A DNA stretch of 64,000 nt from CAVSJO01 sp963728445 (GCA_963728445.1 CAVSJO010000006.1:1984001-2048000), one strand, 5' to 3'; shown: positions 8,451 through 19,547, numbered from the stretch's first letter. Notes: generated by a model from the letters alone, not told the origin. Program-made: numbers and translations.

Positions 8451-9542
8451 ATGGCGGATTCGGAGCGAGCGAACGAGGGTGGAAACGTCGAGACCCGCGG
8501 GAACGGAGTCGATCCACTGGCGCGGTGGCCCCGCGAGGGCTTCGAGCGGGGCAGCAGACCGGTCGTGGCCGTGACCGGCGCATCGGCCGGCGTCGGCCGC
8601 GCCATCGCACGGAAGTTCGCGTCGGAGGGGTACGCCGTCGGCCTCATGGCCCGCGGGACCGCCGGTCTCGAGGGCGCGGCCAAGGACGTCGAGCGCCTCG
8701 GCGGCGTGCCGCTGCCGATCCGCACCGACGTCGCCGACGCCGACCAGGTCGAGTCCGCGGCGCAGCGCATCGAGGACGAGCTCGGCCCCATCGACGTCTG
8801 GGTCAACGACGCCATGACCACCATCTTCGCCCGCTTCATGGACATCGAGCCGCGTGAGTTCAAGCGGGCGACGGAGGTGACGTACCTCGGCGCCGTCTAT
8901 GGGACCATGTCGGCGCTGAGGCGCATGGCGTCGCGCAACCGCGGCTCCATCGTGCAGGTCGGCTCGGCGCTGGCCTACCGCTCCATCCCCCTGCAGGCGC
9001 CGTACTGCGGCGCCAAGCACGGCATGATGGGCTTCACCGACTCGATCCGCAGCGAACTCATGCACGACGGCATCGACGTGAAGATCACGATGGTCCACCT
9101 GCCGGGCATGAACACGCCCCAGTTCGACTGGTGCGAGGCCAAGCTGCCGGATCATCCGCAGCCGGTGCCGCCCATCTACGACCCCGAGGTCGCCGCGGAC
9201 GCCGTCTGGTTCGCCGCCCACCACGACCGGCGCGAGGTGTGGGTCGGCATGCCCACCGTGAAGACGATCCTCGGTCAGAAGTTCGCCCCCGGCTTCGCCG
9301 ACTGGTACCTGGCCCGGAACGGGTTCTCGTCCCAGCAGACCGACCAGCCGGTGCGGGACGGGCGGCCGGTGAACCTGTGGGAGCCGGCCGACGAGGAGCG
9401 GGACTACGGCGCCCACGGCAGCTTCGACGCAAAGGCCCGGGACCACAGCCCCGAGCTGGCCGTCTCGAAGCACCGCGGCTGGGTCTTCGCCGGGATGGCC
9501 GTGGGGCTCGCCGCCGCCATCGTGGCAGGAGCGAAATCGTGA
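8451..9542 (+). CDS. Short-chain dehydrogenase/reductase with C-terminal membrane anchor
   Basis: 363 residues, preceded by GGAGG. The cofactor motif is TGASAGVGRA at residue ~45; the NNAG position reads VNDAMT. Catalytic Ser lies in VQVGSALAYRS and the Tyr/Lys pair in YCGAK, so the active site is intact. The family usually has 250-300 residues. This protein adds ~100 C-terminal residues ending in one hydrophobic helix (WVFAGMAVGLAAAIVAGAKS), which suggests a tail anchor. Related longer SDRs occur in soil bacteria. The substrate cannot be read from the sequence. It lies alone between the cyclophilin lipoprotein and a small coiled-coil gene. Confidence 0.88.
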   Translation: MADSERANEGGNVETRGNGVDPLARWPREGFERGSRPVVAVTGASAGVGRAIARKFASEGYAVGLMARGTAGLEGAAKDVERLGGVPLPIRTDVADADQVESAAQRIEDELGPIDVWVNDAMTTIFARFMDIEPREFKRATEVTYLGAVYGTMSALRRMASRNRGSIVQVGSALAYRSIPLQAPYCGAKHGMMGFTDSIRSELMHDGIDVKITMVHLPGMNTPQFDWCEAKLPDHPQPVPPIYDPEVAADAVWFAAHHDRREVWVGMPTVKTILGQKFAPGFADWYLARNGFSSQQTDQPVRDGRPVNLWEPADEERDYGAHGSFDAKARDHSPELAVSKHRGWVFAGMAVGLAAAIVAGAKS

Positions 9543-9695
9543 TCTTCCGACTCGCCTGATTCCGCTCTAAACCGGTACGACCCTTGCACTTGGAGGGTTG
9601 GACGCGGAGGCCGGACGACCTCGTGTCGTTCGGCCTCCCGTCCTTCGACGGGCGGCCCACGCCGACCCTTCGACCCTTGCGGCCGGAGCAGCACC

Positions 9696-9962
9696 ATGGT
9701 CGACGACAAGCGTGGCAGGATCGGATTGGATTCCTTCTGGGAGAGCGCGGACCGGGACGGCTCGGAGGAGCACCCCCTCGAGCGGGAGCTGGCGGAACGT
9801 ATGGACGCCGTCGCCCGCTATCGCAGCCTCATCGCCGACTGTGAGGAAATGGGTCGCGACGAGGACGTGAAGGTCCTCACCGAGCAGCACGAGCGCGAAC
9901 GCCTGGAGGCGCAGCGGCTGCGCGAGGCGCTGGCGCGGGAGAAGGGGCGGGGGGAGGGGTAG
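9696..9962 (+). CDS. Small charged coiled-coil protein of unknown function
   Basis: 88 residues, very rich in Glu, Arg and Asp, with a heptad-like pattern from residue ~25 on (LERELAERMDAVARYRSLIADCEEMG, then a long Glu/Arg helix). No known domain is recognised. It stays open to a stop just before a repeat-rich non-coding stretch, and its codon use fits its neighbours. Alternative frames overlap it, but this one has the most protein-like composition and begins at an ATG. The function is unknown. Confidence 0.55.
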   Translation: MVDDKRGRIGLDSFWESADRDGSEEHPLERELAERMDAVARYRSLIADCEEMGRDEDVKVLTEQHERERLEAQRLREALAREKGRGEG

Positions 9963-10692
9963 GGACGGGTTGCGGCAGGGCGACGCGCATCCCGCGACGG
10001 CGGACCGGCGGTGCGAAGACACGGACGGTCGGCGGGCGGTGCGAAGGCCGATGGCCGCCGCGAGGCCCGACCGGCTGGCGCGAGGTTCCACGGGCACCGC
10101 GAGGGCCGACCGGGCGGTGCGAAGGCCGATGGCCGCCGCGAGGCCCGACCGGCTGGCGCGAGGTACCACGGGCGCCGCCTGCGTCGCCCGATGCACAAGT
10201 GATCGGACGTGCGACGTTAATTGTGCACTTGCTGCCGCGGGGCAGCGTCGTCTGCACAAGCATCAGACGAAGTCCCGCCATCGGCGTGCATCCGGTGAGT
10301 CCATAGGGCACGGGATGCACAATCGAGCGCCTTCGCTCGCACATGTGTGCGTCCCCGCGACTGCGCCCCGGAGATCCACTCCGCCGGGCCTACGACCGCG
10401 ACCGTGCCGCGGACGTCCACGCCGCCGCGACCGCGTCCGTGCCGCGGACGCCCCCCCGCCCTCGCCCGCGACCGGCTCGTCACCGCCCGTAACCGGTCCC
10501 GCCTGGGCGGGTCTCTGCGTTCGCCCAGCGAGCCCACGCCGCGCCCGGCAACCACGGCTCTCGGGAACGGACGATGACAACGTCCGACGTGCACGTGGCA
10601 ACAACTGCCAATGCGGTGCGTCGGGCATGAAGCTAGAATCCATCTGTCAGAATCGAGTTCTTTCGACACGTGTAGCGGGAAGGCGGCCGGGA
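9963..10692. other. Repeat-rich non-coding stretch
   Basis: I see no convincing gene here. It holds a 78-bp tandem duplication (10034-10175). A slightly less GC-rich patch follows, with four TGCACAA-type words: direct at 10192, 10252 and 10316 and inverted at about 10222. Further on are the direct repeats CCGTGCCGCGGACG near 10400 and 10435. The long frame that crosses the region is a by-product of GC-rich DNA. Confidence 0.6.
10034..10175. repeat. 78-bp tandem duplication
   Basis: The block beginning GGGCGGTGCGAAGGCCGATG at 10034 starts again at 10112, about 52 bp being identical and the rest similar. The second copy fades near 10175. Confidence 0.75.
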
Positions 10693-13144
10693 ATGGATGT
10701 GAACCGCCGGGGATGGCCCGTACATCATACGCCGATTCTGCCTGCCCTTGCAGGCTTGGCGCTCGCGGCGCTGGCTGGCGCAGCCAGCGCCCAGGAAATT
10801 CGCGGCGTGCTCCGTCTGGAGGGCTCCGGCGAGCCGGTGGCCGCGGCGCTGGTGCAGCTCGTGGACGGCGGCGGCCAGGTCCGGGCGTACACCCTCAGCG
10901 ACCCCGCCGGCGCGTTCCGGGTGCGCGCGCCGTCGGCCGGGCGCTACCGGCTGTCCGTCGAGCGGATCGGACTGGCGACGGTGCGGACGGAGCCGCTGGC
11001 GCTCGCGGCGGGCGACGTCGCCGTCCGGAATCTCGAGCTCGGGCTCCGGCCGGTGACGCTGGCTGCCGTCGAGGTGTCCGGCAGCGGGCGGAGCTGCGCG
11101 CTCCAGCGGGAGGCGGGCCCGGCGGTGCAGCGGCTATGGGACGAAGCGCGGAAGATGCTCTACGCGGTCTCGCTCCTGGACGACGCCTGGCTCGCGTCCT
11201 TCCGCGTGTCGCACTTCGAGCGGGAGCTGGACCCGCGGACGGGCACGGTCCGTTCGGAGACGCGGCGCAGCACCCTCGTCATGCAGGCGGACCCGTTCCG
11301 CAGCCGACCGGCGGAGGAGCTGCTCCGGGAGGGGTTCGTCCGGGAGGAGGGGGACAGCACGGCGTACTTCGTCCCGGACGGCAAGGTCCTGCTCTCCGAC
11401 GCGTTCCTGGATGCGTACTGCTTCCGGGCGGTGCAGGGAGACTCCGGGCGCGTCGGCCTGGCGTTCCGACCGGAGCACGCGAACGAGCCGTGGCACGCGG
11501 TGGAGGGCGTGCTGTGGCTCGACCGGGACGACGGCGCCCTGCGGCGCATGGACTTCGACTACACGCACGTGCCCAGCGCGGGACGAGCCGCGCCGACGGG
11601 CGGCTCGCTGTGGTTCGACCGACTGGCGAACGGCGCGTGGGTCGTCTCCCGCTGGCGGCTGCGCATGCCGCGCCTGGCCGTGGTGAACGGGACGCCGACG
11701 AGCCGCGTCGCCCTCGTCCATGAGACCGGCGGGGACGTCCTGGACGCCACGGTCGGCACGGGCAGGCGGGCGCTGGGCCCGCCGGCCCGCACGCTCTCCG
11801 GCCGGCTCGTCCGCGAAGGGCGCCCGGTGCCGGGTGCGCTCGTCTACCTCTCCGGTACCGATCACGCGGACACCACGGACGCCGACGGCGCGTTCCGGCT
11901 GACGTCGGTCGCACAGGGACGCTACCGGCTCGGCTGGCTCGAGAAGGGCGACGTCGCCGCCGACCGCACGCAGCCGCTCGACGTTCGCATGCCGCCGCGG
12001 GACACGTCGCTCCTCGTCCGCGAGCCGGAGCATGGGCTCGAGGCTGGCCGAGGTGTGCCCGGTGGCGGAGCGGCCGCGGGGGACGGGCGTGATCCTGGGC
12101 GTCGCCCGGGGCGCGGACGGTGTGCCGCTGGCGGATGCATCCGTGCGACTGGGCGACCGGTCGGGACGGATCGTGGAGACGCGCACGGACGACGCCGGCC
12201 GCTTCCACTTCTGCGACGCGGTGTCCGGCAGCCGCGTCGCCGTCACGACGCCGTCCGGCGACGTCTCCCGCTACGTGCTGCTGCGCTCGGAGGACGTGGT
12301 GCGCCTCGAGCTGCGGCCTGGCGCGGCGGGCGGCGCAGCTGCCGGGGCGGCGGGCGCTTCCGCCCCGACCGGTGCGGGCGAGGACGTCGTGGTGGGCCCC
12401 GGGGTCAAGGCGGGAGCAGCAGGGACGGGCTCTGGCGCAGAAGGAGCAGGCGGCGGTCGCCCCGGCCGGATCGTCGGCACGGTCATCGACGGCGTCGAGG
12501 GCGGCCCGATCGAGGCGGCGCTCGTCGAGGTCGTCCGGGATTCGGCGCGGGCGCTTACGGACGCTCACGGCCGCTTCGCCCTGCGGGACGTGGGGCGGGG
12601 CCTGCTCCGGCTGCGCGTCACGCGCGTCGGCTTCGACCCCGTGGAGGACACGGTCCGTGTCGGCGCGGGCGAGTTCGTGCAGACCCGGCTCGCGATGGGC
12701 CCCGTCACGCTGGCGCCCCTCGTCGTCACCGCGCGCCGAACGGGGCGTCTGGCGGACGTCTACTGGCGGATGGCCAACGCCATCGGTGGGACCTTCGTGA
12801 CGGCGGCGGACATCGCCCGGGTCAGCCCCCGCGTACCGACGGACGCATTGCGCGGCCAGCCGGGTGTGCACCTGATCGGCTCCGGCTCCGGACGCGGCGG
12901 ACGGCTGTACCTGCGCACGCCCTGCGCGCCGACCGTATATCTCGACGGTGTGCAGATCACCCACGCGACCAACGGGCGCTCCGACGCCGCCATGACGGAG
13001 GCGTACGGCGCCGTCAACACGGTGCATCCGTCGTCGATCGACGTCATCGAGGTCTACCGCGGCGCCCCCGAAGTGCCGGCGGCGTTCGGCGGCAGCGGCG
13101 GCGCGTGCGGGGCGGTGGCCATCTGGACGAAGCGGGGGGAATGA
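10693..13144 (+). pseudogene. Carboxypeptidase-regulatory-like / TonB-plug protein, interrupted by one frameshift
   Basis: From ATG 10693 there is a clear signal peptide (LAGLALAALAGAASAQ), a first carboxypeptidase-regulatory-like beta domain, a middle region of ~300 residues, and a second such domain (LSGRLVREGRPVPGALVYL). At about 12034 the frame breaks: protein similarity of the same type resumes one frame over (GSRLAEVCP) and runs to 13144 with two more regulatory-like domains and a TonB-plug-like end (LRGQPGVHLI, VDVIEVYRG-type, GAVAIWTKRG). Removing one G from the GGG at 12034-12036 restores one protein of ~816 residues. It is probably exported to the outer membrane or periplasm. Whether this is real decay or an assembly error cannot be told from the sequence. 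Confidence 0.7.
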
Positions 13145-13753
13145 AGGGCGGCTGCGTGGACGCGCCTGCGATGACGAGTACGCCGCCCTCACGGGCACGA
13201 AGCTGAGCTACGCCGCCGCGACGGGCGGCACCGCATACCGCGTCCGCTGGTGAACGCGCACCGCGCCGCATTTGGCCCGTCCGGCGCTCTACGAACCCTT
13301 CGATCAACTCCTCCACGCCTGTTCTCGGCCCCGGTCGGTGGCCGGCGCCTCCCGAGCCGAGCGTAATCGCACAACGGGCACGGTTCGCCGCCGCCGAATC
13401 CCGATTTGTCCCGGATATCGAACGAAAGTGGACACCGGCGAGCTCGAGCGTATCCGCCATTGTCCAATTTTATGCGAAATCCGGGCGTTAGCGGGAATCG
13501 AGAGCGGCGGGGCGGGGTCGTTGTCCACTTTTGCCCGCTCGGAGGCCCCTCGGAGGCCGCTCGGAGGCCGCGACCGTCCCGGTCGCGACCCGCCCGCCTC
13601 AAACATCGCCTCCGCTGTCCCACCGTAGTGAATGCTGTCTCCAAACTCCACACGATCGTCCCGAATAGCCATTCTGCGGTGCGGACTATCAGCCTAGGAT
13701 GAGACGGTACGGCGCTCTCTTCGCCGCTCAGCCCTCCGAATGGCCGCGTCTCC
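13145..13753. other. Intergenic region without a convincing gene
   Basis: This ~600-bp stretch is less GC-biased than its surroundings. It holds a 10-bp inverted repeat (AAAGTGGACA at 13425, TGTCCACTTT at 13522), a further TTGTCC word near 13460, and three tandem CGGAGGCC units at about 13540-13569 followed by a GCGACC/GGTCGC hairpin. It may carry the promoter of the efflux locus, but no clear -35/-10 pair is visible. Confidence 0.5.
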
Positions 13754-14953
13754 ATGCGACTGAATACGAAGCGCCCCGCATTATCGCTCCCCGTCGTCGC
13801 CATCGTTGCTTTTCTCTCCGTTGCCGGCGTCGGCGCCTACCTCCGTGTGGTGTCGCCGGCGGAGGCCACGGACGGGGACGCGGAGACCGCCGACGGCGTC
13901 GGCACCTCGGCGAGGTCCACGTTCTCGAAAGACGTGCCCGTCCCCGTCGAGGGCGCGCGGGCGGTCCGCGACACGCTGGTGCTGAGCGTCAGGGCGCCCG
14001 GGGAGGCGGCGCCGCTGCGGCAGGCGAAGCTGCTGGCACAGGTCGCGGGCCGCGTCGTGCGGACTGCGGTGCGGGACGGTCAGCCGGTTCCGGCGGGGGC
14101 GGTTCTCGTCGCCATCGACCCGACGGAGTACCGGCTGGAGGTGACGGAGGCGGAGGCGGCGCTGGAGCAGGCCCGGGCGCAGTTCCGCGAGCAGACGCTA
14201 TTCGACGACCGTATCGCGGACGGACAGGTTCGGGCGGAGCGGGAGCGGATCGCCCGGGCGAAGAGCGGCCTCGACGCCGCCGAGGTGCGCCTCGAGCGGG
14301 CGAATCTCGAGCTGTCGAAGACGCAGGCGACGTCGCCGTTCGCGGGCCGCGCGGCGTCGGTGGCCGTCCGTCCGGGCGAGAGTGTGCGCGTGGGCGATCC
14401 CCTCGTGACGGTGCTGCAGACCGATCCCATCGAGGTGCAGGTCCAGGTGCTGGAGGGCGAGGTCGGCTTGCTGCGAGAAGGTGGCGTGGCGCGTGTCACG
14501 TTCTCGGCGTTCCCGCAGACTCCCTTCCGCGGCACCGTGGCCTCCATCAATCCTGAAGTCGAGGGCGAGTCGCGCACGGCGCGGGTCACGGTGCGGGTGG
14601 CGAATCCTGGCGGCCGCGTCCTGCCCGGAATGTACGCGCAGGTGGCCCTGGCCGCGCGCCGCTTCCCGGACCGAGTCCTCGTGCCCCGCTCCGCGATCCT
14701 CGAGCGGGACCGTCGGACCATGCTCTTCGTCTTCGCCCCCGCCGACAGCGGCTCGGCCACCGGCCGCGCCAAGTGGCGCTACGTGACGACCGGCCTCCAG
14801 AACGACTCCCTCGTCGAGATCGTGCCGAACGCCGAGACGGACTCCGTGATGCCGGGCGAGGTCGTGCTGACGGGCGGTCAATACACCCTGATCCACGACG
14901 CGAAGGTGCGGCTGGTCGCGAACGCGGAGGCGGCAGGAGGGAGGCCGAATTGA
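13754..14953 (+). CDS. RND efflux periplasmic adaptor (membrane fusion protein, HlyD/AcrA family)
   Basis: 399 residues with one N-terminal membrane segment (LPVVAIVAFLSVAGVGAYL). The lipoyl/barrel-sandwich half motifs flank a coiled-coil hairpin (residues ~135-200, VTEAEAALEQARAQF to LERANLELSKTQA). The beta-barrel follows (ATSPFAGRAASVAVRPGESV) and then the membrane-proximal domain (GGRVLPGMYAQVAL). Length and domain order match the family. It would bridge the RND pumps and the TolC-like channel encoded immediately downstream. Its TGA overlaps the TTG start of the channel gene. Confidence 0.93.
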   Translation: MRLNTKRPALSLPVVAIVAFLSVAGVGAYLRVVSPAEATDGDAETADGVGTSARSTFSKDVPVPVEGARAVRDTLVLSVRAPGEAAPLRQAKLLAQVAGRVVRTAVRDGQPVPAGAVLVAIDPTEYRLEVTEAEAALEQARAQFREQTLFDDRIADGQVRAERERIARAKSGLDAAEVRLERANLELSKTQATSPFAGRAASVAVRPGESVRVGDPLVTVLQTDPIEVQVQVLEGEVGLLREGGVARVTFSAFPQTPFRGTVASINPEVEGESRTARVTVRVANPGGRVLPGMYAQVALAARRFPDRVLVPRSAILERDRRTMLFVFAPADSGSATGRAKWRYVTTGLQNDSLVEIVPNAETDSVMPGEVVLTGGQYTLIHDAKVRLVANAEAAGGRPN

Positions 14954-16323
14954 GGCTGAGGCTGAGGCTCGGGCTTGGGCTCGGGCTGACGCTCGCATTG
15001 GGCGCGCTGCCGGCGGCGGCGCAGACGCCCGCGGCCGCGCGGGGACTGCTTCCCGACACGTTGACCTTCGACGCCGCCCTGGAGCTGGCGCGGGCGAACA
15101 GCCCGGACTACCGGCGGGCGCTGGCGGACGTGGACGCGGCGTCGGCGGCGGAGCGGGCGGGGCTCGCGGCCTTCCTGCCGCAGCTCGACGCGAGCGTGTC
15201 GCTGGGCGGGTCGCAGAACCGGCAGATCACGGGCACGAACGACTACGGGGAGACGATCCGGCGGGACGACCCCGTCACGTACACGAGCAGCAGCACGAGC
15301 CAGCGTGTTGGGCTGGGGGTGACGCTGTTCCAGGGCGGGGCGCGGTTCGCGGAGCTGTCGGCGGCGCGGGACGACCGGAGCGCGGCGGTGGCGGACGCGC
15401 GGACGGCGCTGGCGCGGGTGCGGGGCGACGTCGCAATGGCGTACTGGCAGGCGCTCTACGACCGGGGCCAGGCGGCGCTCGAGGCGCGGCTGCTGGCGGG
15501 CGCCCGGGAGCGGCTGGACGCGACGCGGCGGCTGCTGGAAGTGGGGGCCAGGGACCCGCTGGACGTGCTGGGCGCGCGGGCGGACCTGGCGCGCGAGGCG
15601 CAGGAGGCGGCGCGGGCACGGGGGCAGTTCGCGAAGGACCGGCTGGCGCTGGCGGAGGCGATGGGCGTGGGTGGCCCGGGCGACTTCGCGCTGCCGGACG
15701 CGGCGCTGCCCGTCTTCGATCCCGACGCGCTGGACGGCGAGTCGCTGGTGCGGGAGGCGCTGTCGGCGAACCCGGAGCTGACCGCGCTGCGCGCTCGAAC
15801 GGAGGCGGCGGGCGCCCGGGTCGCGGACGCGCGGGCGGCGCGCTGGCCGACGCTGCGGGCGAGCGCCGACTACGTGCGCTCGCAGGGCGCGAACGACTAC
15901 AGCGCGCTCTTCGAGCCGAACCCGCTGAACCACGGCTTCAGCTTCGGGTTGTCGCTGTCGGTGCCGGTGTTCGACGGCTTCCAGACGGGGAGCCGGATCG
16001 CGCAGGCGGAGGCGGGCCGGATCGTGGCGATGGAGGCCGAGCGAGCCCGCTCGCTCCAGGTGGAGCACGACGCCCGGGCGACGCTCGTCGACCTGGAGAA
16101 CGAGCACGCCGGCGTGCAGCTCGCGGACACGTCGGCGGCGCTGGCGCGCGAGCGGGTGGAGATGGCGCAGGAGCGCTACCGCGCGGGCGGGCTGGGCTTC
16201 ACGGAGCTGCAGCAGGTGATCGACCAGGCGGCGCAGGCGGAGCGCTCGGCGCTGGCGGCGCGGATGGCGTTCGCGCAGGCGCTCGTGCGGCTGGAGCGCC
16301 TCGTCGCCCGACCGCTGCGCTGA
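14950..16323 (+). CDS. TolC-like outer membrane efflux protein
   Basis: 457 residues. The start is TTG 14950, overlapping the adaptor stop (TTGA); it gives the signal peptide MRLRLRLGLGLGLTLALGA ending in AAAQ. That signal is written by a decaying run of the GAGGCT hexamer. The mature part shows two outer-membrane-efflux halves: long helices (TFDAALELARANSPDYRRAL, ADGDVAMAYWQALY-type) and the second half beginning at NPELTALRART. It should form the trimeric exit duct of the tripartite pump. The operon runs adaptor, channel, pump 1 and pump 2. Confidence 0.92.
   Translation: MRLRLRLGLGLGLTLALGALPAAAQTPAAARGLLPDTLTFDAALELARANSPDYRRALADVDAASAAERAGLAAFLPQLDASVSLGGSQNRQITGTNDYGETIRRDDPVTYTSSSTSQRVGLGVTLFQGGARFAELSAARDDRSAAVADARTALARVRGDVAMAYWQALYDRGQAALEARLLAGARERLDATRRLLEVGARDPLDVLGARADLAREAQEAARARGQFAKDRLALAEAMGVGGPGDFALPDAALPVFDPDALDGESLVREALSANPELTALRARTEAAGARVADARAARWPTLRASADYVRSQGANDYSALFEPNPLNHGFSFGLSLSVPVFDGFQTGSRIAQAEAGRIVAMEAERARSLQVEHDARATLVDLENEHAGVQLADTSAALARERVEMAQERYRAGGLGFTELQQVIDQAAQAERSALAARMAFAQALVRLERLVARPLR
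14952..14991. repeat. Degenerate GAGGCT hexamer run inside a signal peptide
   Basis: GAGGCTGAGGCTGAGGCTCG followed by GGGCTT/GGGCTC variants. It encodes alternating Arg-Leu then Gly-Leu and belongs to the hexamer family seen at seven places in the window. Confidence 0.7.
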
Positions 16324-16324
16324 C

Positions 16325-19300
16325 GTGTCGATCCCGCGCAGGTCCATCGCGCGGCCCGTCGCCGTCTGCATGCTCGTCGTGGCCGCCGTCTTCCTCGGCG
16401 CCATCTCCCTCGCCCGCCTGCCCGTCGACCTGCTGCCGGACGTCTCCTACCCGCAGCTCGTCGTGTCCACGCGCTACGCCGGCGTCGGGCCGGCGGAGAT
16501 CGAGCGCTTCGTGACGGAGCCCGTCGAGCAGCAGGTGTCGACGGTGCCGGGCGTGGAGCGTGTCGAGAGCGCGTCGCGGGACGGCGTCTCCCTCGTCACG
16601 CTGCGCTTCGCGTGGGGCACCGACATGGACTTCGCCGCGCTGAACGTGCGCGAGAAGCTGGACAACCTCCGGGACGCGCTGCCGGAACGGGCCGATCGGC
16701 CGACGGTGCTGCGCACGGACCCGTCGGCGGAGCCGGTGCTGGCCGTGAGCGTCGCCGGCGAGGGCGACCCGGCCGTGCTCCAGGACCTGGCCGAGTCCGT
16801 CTTCCGGCGCCGCCTCGAGCAGATCGACGGCGTGGCCGAGGCCGCGGTCACGGGCGGCGTCGAACGCGAGATCCACGTGGACGTCGACCCCGACGCGCTG
16901 CGCAGTCGCCGGCTCTCCATCGGCGACGTCGCCGCCGCGCTGGACGCGGCGAACGTCAGCGCGCCCGGCGGCAGCGTGCGGCGCGGGCGCTACCGCTACG
17001 CGATCCGCACGCTCGGCGAGCTGGCCGATGTGTCCGAGATCGGGGACGTCCGGATCCCGCCGCCGGCCGGCGACTCGCTCGGCCGGCCCGTCGCGCTGCG
17101 CGACGTCGCCACCGTCGACGACGGCTTCCAGGAGCGCGAGTCCATGGCGCGATTCGACGGCCGCGACGCCGTCGGCTTGCTGGTCTTCAAGGAGGCGGGC
17201 GCGAACACGGTGCGCGTCGCCCGCGCCGTGGACGGCGTGCTCGACCAGCTCCGCGGTCAGTACCCCGAGCTGTCCATCGCCGTGGCGACGAGCCAGGCGG
17301 GCTTCGTGTCCGCGGCGATCGGCAACGTGGTGCAGGCCCTCGTGCTCGGCGGCGCGCTGGCGTTCCTCGTGCTGATCCTCTTCCTGCGTGACGTGCGCTA
17401 CCCCGTCGCCATCGCGCTCGCGATCCCCATTTCCGTGGTCGTCACGTTCGCGCTGCTCGACGTGGCCGGCGTGTCGCTGAACGTCATGACGCTGGGCGGC
17501 CTCGCGCTGGGCGTCGGCATGCTCGTCGACAACTCCATCGTGGTGCTGGAGAACGTCTTCCGGCACCGCGAGATGGGCGCCTCGCCCGTGGAAGCCGCGG
17601 CGATGGGCGCCGAGGAGGTGCAGGCCGCCATCACCGCCTCCACGCTCACGACCATCGCGGTGTTCGGGCCCATCGTCTACGTGCAGGGCGTGGCCGGCGC
17701 GCTGTTCGGGGACCTGTCCTGGGCCGTGACGTTCTCGCTGCTCGTGTCGCTGGCCGTCGCGATCACGCTGCTGCCGACGATGGCCGCGCGCTGGACGGGC
17801 GACGTGGGGACGCGCGGGAACGCCGCCGGCGGTGCGGGTGAGCCGGCGCCCGCCGGCGCGGGTGAGCCGGGGCCCGCCGGCGCGCGCCGCGGCCCGCTGC
17901 GCCGGCCGCTGGCCGCGTTCGACCGGGCGTTCGAGCGCTTCGCGGCGGCGTACGAGCGGGCGCTGGCGTGGGCGCTGGACCACCGACGCGCGGTCGCCTT
18001 GGGCACGCTCGGGTTCGTGCTGCTCGCGACGGCCGTCGGGTTTGCGCTCCGCCGCGACGTGCTGCCGCGCGTCGACCAGGGCGAGTTCACCGCGCGCCTC
18101 GAGCTGCCCCGCGGCTCACCCCTCGAGCGCACGGCCGAGGCGGCGTTCCGGCTGGAGGACGCGCTGCGCGCCGATCCCGGCGTCGACGCCGTCTTCACGC
18201 GCGTCGGCCGCCAGGCCGCCGTCGCCGGGTTCCAGGACGAGGAGAGCGGCCTCAACACCGCCGTCCTCGAGGTGCGCCTGAAGCCCGGCGCGTCCACGGA
18301 TCGCGTGCTCGCGCGGCTGCGGCGGGTGGTCGCGCGCCTGCCGGAGGGCTCGGTCGCGTTCGAGACCGGCACGGCTACGGCGCTCGGACGCCTCCTCGGC
18401 GGCGGCGAGTCCGACCTGTCCGTGCGTGTGCGAGGCGAGGACCTGGACGCGGCGCTGACGTACGCGCGGCAGGTGGAGGGTCGCGTCGGCCGAGTCCGGT
18501 CGCTCGCCAACGTCCGGCTCGGCACCGAGATCGGGCAGCCGGAGGTGCGCGTCGAGATCGACCGCGAAAGCGCGGCGTCCTACGGCATCGAGCCGCGGCG
18601 CGTCGCGCAGGCCGTCGAGGACTACATGCAGGGCACCGTCGCCACGCGCTTCGTCGACTTCGACCGCCGCGTGCCGGTCGTCGTACGCCTGCCGGACTCC
18701 GCGCGTCGCTCCCTCGCCTCACTGGCGTCGATCACCGTCGACGACGTGCCCGTCACGCAGATGATCCGCACGATCGAAGGCGAGGCGCCGACGGAGATCC
18801 GGCGCGTGGACCAGAACCGGCAGGTGTCGGTGCTGGCCGACGTGGCGTCCGGCGGCATCGCGGCGGCCGCGTCCAACATCCGCGCGGCGCATCGCCGCCG
18901 TTCCGCCGCCGCCGGGCCTGCGCGTGGACGTGGCGGCGAGAACGAGGAGCTGCGCCAGAGCTTCCGCGGCCTCGGCTTCGCGTTCCTGCTCGCGATGCTT
19001 CTCGTCTACATGATCCTCGCCGCGCAGTTCGAGTCGCTGCTGCACCCGTTCGTCGTGCTGCTCGCCGTGCCCATGGGCGTCGACCGGCGCGGTGCTGGCG
19101 CTCGGCGTCGCCGGCGCCGGGCTGAACTCGCTGAGCCTCATCGGCGTCGTCGTGCTCGTCGGGATCGCCGTGAACGACGCCGTGGTCAAGGTCGACTTCG
19201 TCAACCGCATGCGCCGGGACGGCATGCCGGTGCGGGAGGCGCTGATCGCGGCGGGCCACGCGCGGCTGCGGCCCATCGTCATGACCACGGTGACGACGCT

Positions 19301-19547
19301 CTTCGGCGTGCTGCCGATGGCGCTGGGCCTCGGGCTCGGCGGGGAACTGCAGAAGCCGCTGGCGCTCGCCGTGTTCGGCGGCCTGCTCGCGTCGACGGCG
19401 CTGACCCTCCTGGTCGTGCCCGTCGCCTACGAGGCGGCGGAGGTGGCGCGCGTGCGGGTGGCCCGTGCGCTGGGCAGGGATCCGGACTCGGCGGGGGTGC
19501 TCGCGCGGGCGGGAGCGTGGCGGAGGCGGGCGGGAGGGGTCCGGTGA
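16325..19547 (+). pseudogene. RND efflux pump inner-membrane transporter 1 (AcrB/MdtB type), with apparent frameshifts
   Basis: From GTG 16325 the protein follows the RND pattern: first helix after IPRRSIARPVAV, porter domains, helices 2-6 with GLALGVGMLVDNSIVVLENV (the helix-4 Asp region), and a cytoplasmic loop with GEPAPAGAGEPGPAGA repeats. The second half starts at residue ~540. At 18889-18934 two opposite one-base shifts replace ~15 residues. Near 19081 an extra base moves the frame; the true end (GVAGAGLNSLSLIGVVVLVG to the last helix) lies one frame over and stops at 19547. Without the shifts it would have ~1,070 residues, normal for the family. It couples proton entry to drug or metabolite export with the adaptor upstream. 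Confidence 0.8.
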
